Below are positions 1-4,240 of a stretch of 5,544 nt of DNA, in pieces. The position numbers were made by a program, and so were the translations under genes. Position 1 is the stretch's first letter. Every line of letters begins with the position of its first letter. The notes beneath the pieces are model-generated. The model worked only from the letters and a program-made list of their open reading frames with translations, was not told the origin of the DNA and did not search any database. The stretch comes from Gammaproteobacteria bacterium (GTDB lineage Bacteria > Pseudomonadota > Gammaproteobacteria > SZUA-229), in contig JALTRC010000094.1 of NCBI GenBank assembly GCA_026998145.1, positions 1 to 5,544 on the forward strand. Direction: 5' to 3'.

Positions 1-84
1 CATATTGTTAACGTTGAATGCTGGCATGCCATAGCTGTTTTCAGCCGCATGATCCAGTAACTGGCGTAATGATACTAAAGCCAT
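1..84 (-). CDS. fba: Class II fructose-1,6-bisphosphate aldolase, N-terminal fragment
   Basis: Only the first 28 codons lie in the window; the rest runs off the left edge. Class II aldolases are cytosolic, metal-dependent enzymes that reversibly cleave fructose-1,6-bisphosphate into dihydroxyacetone phosphate and glyceraldehyde-3-phosphate. The visible peptide starts MALVSLRQLLDHAAE and continues to PAFNVNN at residues 21-27, which matches the N-terminus of the pseudomonad/CbbA-like (Calvin-cycle subtype, class IIB) aldolases and not E. coli FbaA. No metal-binding histidine or catalytic residue is in view, so activity cannot be judged. The ATG is preceded by AAGGAG (98..93) with 8 bases between GGAG and the start, which fixes the start well. 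It follows pyk by 75 bases on the same strand with no clear terminator between, so it is probably the distal gene of the operon. Confidence 0.9.
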   Translation of the reverse strand, partial: MALVSLRQLLDHAAENSYGMPAFNVNNM

Positions 85-92
85 AATTTTTA

Positions 93-98
93 CTCCTT
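93..98 (-). promoter_or_regulatory. Ribosome binding site of fba
   Basis: On the minus strand AAGGAG sits 8 bases before the ATG of fba. It is a near-perfect Shine-Dalgarno sequence in an AT-rich leader and suggests efficient translation of the aldolase. Confidence 0.8.
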
Positions 99-108
99 AA
101 ACAGGGTT

Positions 109-130
109 TGTTAATTTAAAACTGTTAACA
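109..130. repeat. Inverted repeat TGTTAA-N10-TTAACA in the pyk-fba spacer
   Basis: The half-sites TGTTAA (109-114) and TTAACA (125-130) are perfect inverted copies separated by 10 bases, about one helical turn, and centred roughly 35 bases upstream of the fba start codon. The pgk leader has the same half-sites 8 bases apart (2923-2942). This could be an operator or chance in AT-rich DNA; no known regulator is recognised. Confidence 0.35.
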
Positions 131-159
131 GATGTGACGTTAGTCAACCGACACCACAC

Positions 160-1605
160 CTATCTTTGTGAATCTTTAATACTGCCGATGGTAACGACCT
201 TCATGGCATTGGTGCCGCCACCTTCATCACCCAGAGAATCACCCCGGGTAATAATAATCCTGTCTCCATCCTCGACTATACCTTTATCCTTCAGCAGACC
301 CGCCACCGTGGAGCTGACATTGTAATCACCCACCTGACTAAAATCGATACGGGTTGGATATACGCCGCGATACAGGGTGACTTTACGCCGTGTCTGCCGG
401 TGGCGCGTCATGGCATAGATCGGGATACCCGAACTGATGCGTGACATCCATAAAACCGTAGAGCCGGATTCCGTCAGTGCCGCAATACCATCCACATCCA
501 GATGATTCGCCGTATACATTGTGGCCATGGCAATGGCTTCGTCAACCCGCTCAAAGGTTAAGGCCATTCGATGATCGGAAATTTTTGCTCTGGGGTGCTG
601 CTCTGCTGATTCACAGATTCTGCCCATGGCTTCCACCGTTTCAACCGGGTATTTACCCGCCGCTGTTTCACCGGACAGCATCACCGCATCCGTACCATCG
701 TGCACTGCATTGGCCACATCAAATACTTCTGCACGGGTTGGAATCGAGTTATCGATCATCGACTCCATCATCTGCGTGGCAGTAATCACCACACGATCCA
801 TGCTGCGGGCGCGGGCAATCAGATCTTTCTGAATCGCCGGCAATTCCGCATCACCCACTTCCACGCCCAGATCACCCCGGGCGACCATAATAGCATCCGA
901 GGCATCAATGATTTCATCAATATTATCAAGGGCTTCTGCCCTTTCAATTTTTGAAACTATGGCCCCGTAGCCGCCCGCATCTCTTAATAGCTTGCGCGCC
1001 TGATTAATGTCATCGGCACACTTGGGAAAAGACACGGCAATATAATCAGCCTGTAATGCCGCTGCTGATTTTATATCTTCCTTATCTTTTTCTGTTAAAG
1101 CCGGTGCGGATAATCCGCCGCCCTGCAGGTTAATACCTTTCTTATCTGAAAGATAACCGGATAATGCAACGGTACAGTTGATTCGCATACCGTCCACATT
1201 ATCAACATCCAGTAACATGCGGCCATCATCCAGCACCAGGCGATTACCCGGCTTCACATCACCCGGCAAACTTTTATAGGTAATGCCAACGCCTTCGACT
1301 GTACCTGCCGAAGGATCCATTTCCGCATCCAGATAAAATTTTTCGCCTTCCGTCAGGTATACCTTGCCATCAACAAAACGCTCGGTTCTGATTTTTGGCC
1401 CCTGCAAATCAGCCAGCACGCCAACAACTCGTCCATATTTATCTGCCGCTGCACGCACCAGATCAACTCGGCGCCCCTGCTCCTCATGACTACCATGGGA
1501 ATAATTCAGCCGCACAACATCCACACCCGCTTCAACCAGACGCTCAATGGTTTGCTGATCGTCGGTGGCAGGGCCCAGGGTTGCTACAATTTTTGTTCTA
1601 CGCAA
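160..1605 (-). CDS. pyk: Pyruvate kinase, PykA-like
   Basis: Transfers phosphate from phosphoenolpyruvate to ADP, giving pyruvate and ATP, in the cytosol; it is the last step of glycolysis. The 481 residues match the full family length. Visible features: N-terminal barrel strand with TKIVATLGPATD (4-15), substrate-loop RLNYSHGS (32-39, with R32, N34, S36 and H37), the lid (B) domain after LQGPKIR (67-73), catalytic lysine K219 in SKIERAEA, metal/phosphate site VARGDLGVE (241-249), ITATQMMESMI (274-284), PTRAEVFDVANAV (289-301) and SGETAAGKYP (311-320), then the C-terminal regulatory domain from about 340. The core resembles E. coli PykA more than PykF; PykA enzymes respond to AMP and sugar phosphates, but regulation is not shown here. 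The start codon is TTG: GAGGAG lies 9 bases upstream, no ATG or GTG exists in frame before a TAA at 1633-1635, and the next in-frame ATG (codon 130) would remove the conserved N-terminus. It follows pgk by 97 bases. Confidence 0.96.
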   Translation of the reverse strand: MRRTKIVATLGPATDDQQTIERLVEAGVDVVRLNYSHGSHEEQGRRVDLVRAAADKYGRVVGVLADLQGPKIRTERFVDGKVYLTEGEKFYLDAEMDPSAGTVEGVGITYKSLPGDVKPGNRLVLDDGRMLLDVDNVDGMRINCTVALSGYLSDKKGINLQGGGLSAPALTEKDKEDIKSAAALQADYIAVSFPKCADDINQARKLLRDAGGYGAIVSKIERAEALDNIDEIIDASDAIMVARGDLGVEVGDAELPAIQKDLIARARSMDRVVITATQMMESMIDNSIPTRAEVFDVANAVHDGTDAVMLSGETAAGKYPVETVEAMGRICESAEQHPRAKISDHRMALTFERVDEAIAMATMYTANHLDVDGIAALTESGSTVLWMSRISSGIPIYAMTRHRQTRRKVTLYRGVYPTRIDFSQVGDYNVSSTVAGLLKDKGIVEDGDRIIITRGDSLGDEGGGTNAMKVVTIGSIKDSQR

Positions 1606-1614
1606 GTGTAGAAA

Positions 1615-1620
1615 CTCCTC
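1615..1620 (-). promoter_or_regulatory. Ribosome binding site that supports the TTG start of pyk
   Basis: GAGGAG on the minus strand is 9 bases upstream of the TTG at 1605..1603. Its strength and spacing, together with the in-frame TAA at 1633-1635, are the main evidence that pyk initiates at TTG. Confidence 0.75.
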
Positions 1621-1645
1621 AATTCTTACTGATTAATGTCAAACA

Positions 1646-1660
1646 TGCCGCATCCCGGCA
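1646..1660 (-). other. Small GC-rich hairpin upstream of pyk
   Basis: TGCCG and CGGCA are 5-base inverted arms around a 5-base loop in the pgk-pyk spacer. In the pyk mRNA this stem lies downstream of the larger 1665-1693 hairpin and about 26 bases before the ribosome binding site. It has no T run, so it is not a terminator. It could stabilise the mRNA end after cleavage, or be chance. Confidence 0.3.
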
Positions 1661-1664
1661 GCAT

Positions 1665-1693
1665 AAAGCCAAAGCCCTTGAGGCTCTGGCTTT
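1665..1693 (-). other. Hairpin just downstream of pgk
   Basis: Twelve-base arms 1665-1676 and 1682-1693 are inverted copies with one mismatch around a 5-base loop (minus strand AAAGCCAGAGCC, then TCAAG, then GGCTTTGGCTTT). The structure begins 10 bases after the pgk stop codon. On the minus strand the stem ends in CTTT followed by ATGC, so the T run is short and it is at best a weak or leaky terminator. It may attenuate read-through into pyk or protect the 3' end of a processed pgk mRNA. Confidence 0.5.
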
Positions 1694-1702
1694 GCGTTTG
1701 TT

Positions 1703-2884
1703 CTAGCCCCTGGCCCGTTCTTCCAGAATCGCCACCGCCGGCAGCTCCTTACCTTCCAGGAATTCCAGGAAAGCACCGCCGCCGGTTGAAATATAGGAAA
1801 CTTTGTCAGCAATATTATATTTATCAACTGCTGCCAGGGTGTCACCACCACCGGCAATAGAGAAGGCGGGAGATTCGGCAATCGCCAGTGAAATGGCTTT
1901 AGTGCCTTCGCCGAACTGGTCAAACTCAAATACACCAACCGGGCCATTCCATACAATCGTACCGGCTGTCTTGATAACTTCAGCCAGGGCCGCCGCAGAA
2001 TCCGGACCAATATCAAAAATCATATCGTCGTCTGCAACATCGCTAACATTTTTCAATGTTGCTTCGGCGGTTTCTGCAAACTCTTTTGCGCAAACCACAT
2101 CCGTAGGCACAGGAATGTCGCCGCCATTAGCAATGGCATCGGCTTTTAATTTTTTAGCGGTTTCAACCAGGTCTTCCTCATACAGAGACTTACCCACGTT
2201 ATAACCTTCAGCCGCAATAAAGGTATTGGCAATACCGCCACCAACAATCAGCTTGTCCACAACTTTGGACAAGGATTCCAGAACCGTCAGCTTGGTAGAA
2301 ACCTTGGAACCACCAACAATAGCAACCATTGGGCGGGCAGGGTTATCCAGTGCCTTACCCAGTGCTTCCAGTTCACCAGCCAGTAATGGGCCAGCACAGG
2401 CGGTGGGGGCAAATTTTGCGACACCGTGAGTGGATGCCTGAGCGCGGTGAGCCGTACCGAAAGCATCCATCACAAACACATCGCAAAGGGCTGCATACTT
2501 TTTAGACAGCTCCTCATCATTTTTCTTTTCGCCCTTGTTAAAGCGGCAGTTTTCTAAAATAACCACTTCACCGTCAGCCATTTCAGGGGCACCGTTCAGA
2601 TAATCCTTAACCAGCTTAACTTCCTTGCCCAGCGCATCACTTAAATAATTGGCAACCGGCAGTAATGAAAACTCATCCGCCGGCTCACCTTCTGTTGGAC
2701 GACCCAGGTGAGACATTAACATCACCTTTGCGCCGGCTTCGATACAGTGTTTGATCGTAGGCATTGATGCTTCAATTCGCTTGGCACTGGTTACCTTGCC
2801 ATCTTTAACCGGTACGTTTAAGTCCTGACGAATCAGCACGCGCTTACCGGCCAGATCCAGATCTACCATTTTAATTACGGACAT
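1703..2884 (-). CDS. pgk: Phosphoglycerate kinase
   Basis: Catalyses reversible phosphate transfer from 1,3-bisphosphoglycerate to ADP, giving 3-phosphoglycerate and ATP, in the cytosol; it acts directly after Gap. The 393 residues are within a few of the E. coli enzyme. Visible signatures: N-domain substrate site RQDLNVP (19-25, with D21 and N23), SHLGRPTEGE (58-67), NCRFNKGEKK (112-121), DAFGTAHRAQAST (140-152); C-domain nucleotide site GGSKVSTKL (191-199), LIVGGGIANTF (212-222), NGPVGVFE (313-320), SIAGGGDT (342-349) and the C-terminal STGGGAFLE (366-374). Starting ATG has GGAG (2895..2892) 7 bases upstream, and the N-terminus MSVIKMVDLDLAGKRV aligns with the E. coli start. The gene lies 252 bases after gap, an unusually wide gap for this cluster, and 97 bases before pyk. 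No missing active-site residue or frameshift is seen. Confidence 0.98.
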   Translation of the reverse strand: MSVIKMVDLDLAGKRVLIRQDLNVPVKDGKVTSAKRIEASMPTIKHCIEAGAKVMLMSHLGRPTEGEPADEFSLLPVANYLSDALGKEVKLVKDYLNGAPEMADGEVVILENCRFNKGEKKNDEELSKKYAALCDVFVMDAFGTAHRAQASTHGVAKFAPTACAGPLLAGELEALGKALDNPARPMVAIVGGSKVSTKLTVLESLSKVVDKLIVGGGIANTFIAAEGYNVGKSLYEEDLVETAKKLKADAIANGGDIPVPTDVVCAKEFAETAEATLKNVSDVADDDMIFDIGPDSAAALAEVIKTAGTIVWNGPVGVFEFDQFGEGTKAISLAIAESPAFSIAGGGDTLAAVDKYNIADKVSYISTGGGAFLEFLEGKELPAVAILEERARG

Positions 2885-2918
2885 GGATTCACTCCTAAAT
2901 TGTTTAAACTGTAAAAAC

Positions 2919-2946
2919 TATTTGTTAAATTTTTATTTAACAAATA
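2919..2946. repeat. Perfect 12-bp AT-rich inverted repeat in the pgk leader
   Basis: Arms 2919-2930 (TATTTGTTAAAT) and 2935-2946 (ATTTAACAAATA) are perfect inverted copies around a 4-base loop, centred about 48 bases upstream of the pgk ATG. On the minus strand the stem is followed by GTTTTTAC, so it could act as a weak AT-rich terminator, but the near-complete palindrome is equally compatible with a binding site for a dimeric regulator. It shares TGTTAA/TTAACA half-sites with the fba leader. Confidence 0.5.
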
Positions 2947-2959
2947 ATTCTATCCTGAT

Positions 2960-3005
2960 AAAAAACTAAACAGAGAAAGAAGTCATCTCAAACTCTGTTT
3001 AGTTT
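2960..3005 (-). terminator. Rho-independent-type terminator between gap and pgk
   Basis: A perfect 13-bp stem (arms 2963-2975 and 2993-3005, minus strand AAACTAAACAGAG with CTCTGTTTAGTTT) encloses a 17-base loop and runs into six consecutive T on the minus strand (2965..2960). It lies about 130 bases after the gap stop codon. The stem is long but AT-rich, with only 4 G:C pairs, so efficiency is probably partial. It would reduce read-through from tkt-gap into pgk. On the plus strand the stem is followed by GAAAG and only then five T, a poorer fit. Confidence 0.6.
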
Positions 3006-3020
3006 GAAAGTTTTTACGAT

Positions 3021-3062
3021 CGTTTCTGGATTCCCGACAAAAGCATTCGGGAATGACAGACG
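3021..3062. repeat. Extragenic palindromic repeat, copy in the gap-pgk spacer
   Basis: ATTCCCG (3030-3036) and CGGGAAT (3048-3054) form a 7-bp stem with an 11-base loop, flanked by TCTG (3025-3028) and CAGA (3057-3060), which extend the symmetry past a small internal mismatch. The minus-strand text CTGTCATTCCCG ... CGGGAATCCAG has the look of the dispersed tGTCATTCCCG...CGGGAATCCa palindromes seen in many proteobacterial genomes. Family membership is from memory, not from a search. Confidence 0.55.
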
Positions 3063-3099
3063 CTCATAAAAACCTGTAAATGAATCAAGAAAAGTTTTA

Positions 3100-3126
3100 C
3101 CCGGGAGCGGCAATGCAGATCCCGGA
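3100..3126 (-). repeat. GC-rich hairpin directly after gap, possible repeat relic
   Basis: CCGGGA (3101-3106) and TCCCGG (3120-3125) are perfect 6-bp arms around a 13-base loop, starting 11 bases after the gap stop codon. There is no T run after it on the minus strand (GTAAAAC), so it is not a classic terminator; it may stabilise the 3' end of gap mRNA. The right arm plus flank (GATCCCGGACAAAAGATTC, 3118-3136) closely resembles GATTCCCGACAAAAGCATTC at 3029-3048, suggesting that both derive from one repeat family. Confidence 0.45.
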
Positions 3127-3136
3127 CAAAAGATTC

Positions 3137-4141
3137 TTAATTAGCCGCTACGTGCTCAACAAAACGCATCATATTGCATGTGTAGCCGTATTCATTGTCA
3201 TACCATGAAACAACTTTCACAAAAGTACCGTCTAATGCAATACCCGCTTCTGCATCAAAGATTGAAGAGAAACCAACGCCACGGAAGTCAGTAGAAACCA
3301 CTTTTTCATCGGTGTAACCCAGAGTACGGCTCATGTCACCAGACTCGGAAGCGGCTTTCATTGCTGCACAAATATCAGCGTAATCCGCTGCAGAATTCAG
3401 CTCAACTGTCAGGTCAACAACCGATACGTCTGATGTCGGTACACGGAAAGCCATACCAGTCAGCTTGCCATTCAGTTCTGGAAGAACAACGCCTACCGCT
3501 TTAGCCGCACCCGTAGAAGAAGGAATGATATTTTCTAAAATACCACGACCACCGCGCCAGTCTTTCATAGAAGGACCATCAACTGTTTTCTGTGTGGCTG
3601 TTGCAGCATGAACCGTTGTCATCAGACCACGCTTGATGCCCCACTTGTCGTTCAGTACCTTGGCAACAGGTGCCAGACAGTTAGTTGTGCAAGAAGCAGC
3701 AGAAACAATTTTCTGACCTGCATATTCATTGTGGTTAACACCGTATACAAACATAGGTGTACCATCTTTAGAAGGTGCAGATTGAACAACCTTGCCAGCA
3801 CCCGCATCAATGTGTGCCTGACAGCTTTCTTCTGTTAAGAAGAAACCGGTGCAATCGATAACGATGTCTGCACCCACTTCGCTCCATTTCAGGTCCGCAG
3901 GATTACGCTCAGCTGTTAAACGGATTTTTTTGCCGTCTACAATCATGGCGCCTGGCTCGTGAGAAACTTCACCGCCGAAACGACCGTGTACTGAGTCATA
4001 CTTCAGCATGTATGCCAGGTAGTCAGCATCTAATAAATCGTTGATACCAACGATTTCGATGTCTTTAAATTCATTATAAACAGCACGGAATACCATACGG
4101 CCAATTCGACCAAAACCGTTAATACCTACTTTAATAGCCAT
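3137..4141 (-). CDS. gap: Glyceraldehyde-3-phosphate dehydrogenase, NAD-type, GapA-like
   Basis: Oxidises and phosphorylates glyceraldehyde-3-phosphate to 1,3-bisphosphoglycerate with NAD+, in the cytosol; reversible, so used in glycolysis and gluconeogenesis. The 334 residues are the normal length. Visible features: Rossmann dinucleotide motif GINGFGRIGR (6-15); N34-D35 at the end of the second strand, where an acidic residue favours NAD over NADP; SAPSKDGTPMFVYGVN (121-136); active-site SAASCTTNCLAP (147-158) with catalytic C151; TTVHAATATQKTVDGPS (175-191) with H178; PSSTGAAKAVG (207-217); AFRVPTSDVSVVDLT (231-245); and SWYDNEYGY (312-320). All key residues are intact. The ATG has GAGG (4154..4151) 9 bases upstream and the first residues match GapA. 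It lies 99 bases after tkt. It is followed by several hairpins before pgk, which fits separate control of a typically very abundant enzyme. Confidence 0.98.
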   Translation of the reverse strand: MAIKVGINGFGRIGRMVFRAVYNEFKDIEIVGINDLLDADYLAYMLKYDSVHGRFGGEVSHEPGAMIVDGKKIRLTAERNPADLKWSEVGADIVIDCTGFFLTEESCQAHIDAGAGKVVQSAPSKDGTPMFVYGVNHNEYAGQKIVSAASCTTNCLAPVAKVLNDKWGIKRGLMTTVHAATATQKTVDGPSMKDWRGGRGILENIIPSSTGAAKAVGVVLPELNGKLTGMAFRVPTSDVSVVDLTVELNSAADYADICAAMKAASESGDMSRTLGYTDEKVVSTDFRGVGFSSIFDAEAGIALDGTFVKVVSWYDNEYGYTCNMMRFVEHVAAN

Positions 4142-4150
4142 TATATTTTT

Positions 4151-4154
4151 CCTC
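4151..4154 (-). promoter_or_regulatory. Ribosome binding site of gap
   Basis: GAGG lies 9 bases before the gap ATG in a very AT-rich, probably unstructured leader (4142-4185). The open leader suits high translation. Confidence 0.65.
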
Positions 4155-4185
4155 GGTTAATTTTAAAAAATTTTGTTTCAATTTT

Positions 4186-4211
4186 GTCACCCCCGCAAAG
4201 GCGGGGATGAC
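4186..4211. repeat. Extragenic palindromic repeat between tkt and gap
   Basis: GTCACCCCCGC (4186-4196) and GCGGGGATGAC (4201-4211) are inverted arms around a 4-base loop. On the minus-strand RNA all 11 positions pair, one as a G-U wobble (GTCATCCCCGC with GCGGGGGTGAC). The stem starts 29 bases after the tkt stop codon and is followed by AAAATTG, so it lacks a terminator T run. The GTCATCCCCGC core matches the widespread proteobacterial palindromic repeats and resembles the copy at 3021-3062. A likely role is as a tkt mRNA 3' stabiliser or processing boundary. Confidence 0.6.
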
Positions 4212-4240
4212 ATAGCCTCTTTTACAAAAGGCGGAATACT

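Noticed and set aside
477..785. A 102-codon plus-strand open frame opposite pyk, with others opposite pgk (1803-2204) and tkt (4296-4595).
   Set aside because: All are antisense to intact conserved enzymes, have low-complexity or H/P/S-rich translations, and show no clear ribosome binding site or family match.
1639..2016. A 125-codon minus-strand open frame overlapping the 3' end of pgk and the pgk-pyk spacer.
   Set aside because: It lies out of frame inside the clearly coding pgk, its translation is rich in W, R, L and P without a recognisable domain, and pgk fully explains the sequence.
2919..2946. A HexR-type operator in the pgk leader.
   Set aside because: The arms (TTTGTTAAAT/ATTTAACAAA) do not fit the TGTAAT...ATTACA pattern known for HexR, so no named regulator is assigned.
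2885..3136. A small RNA gene or CRISPR-like array in the gap-pgk spacer.
   Set aside because: The repeats are palindromic, unevenly spaced and diverged, and no promoter pair of good quality was found; hairpin and extragenic repeat explanations suffice.
4160..4190. A promoter-like pair upstream of gap: GTGACA (4190..4185, at the edge of the palindromic repeat) and TAAAAT (4165..4160).
   Set aside because: The spacer is 19 bases and the predicted start of transcription would fall within the gap ribosome binding site, leaving no usable leader.
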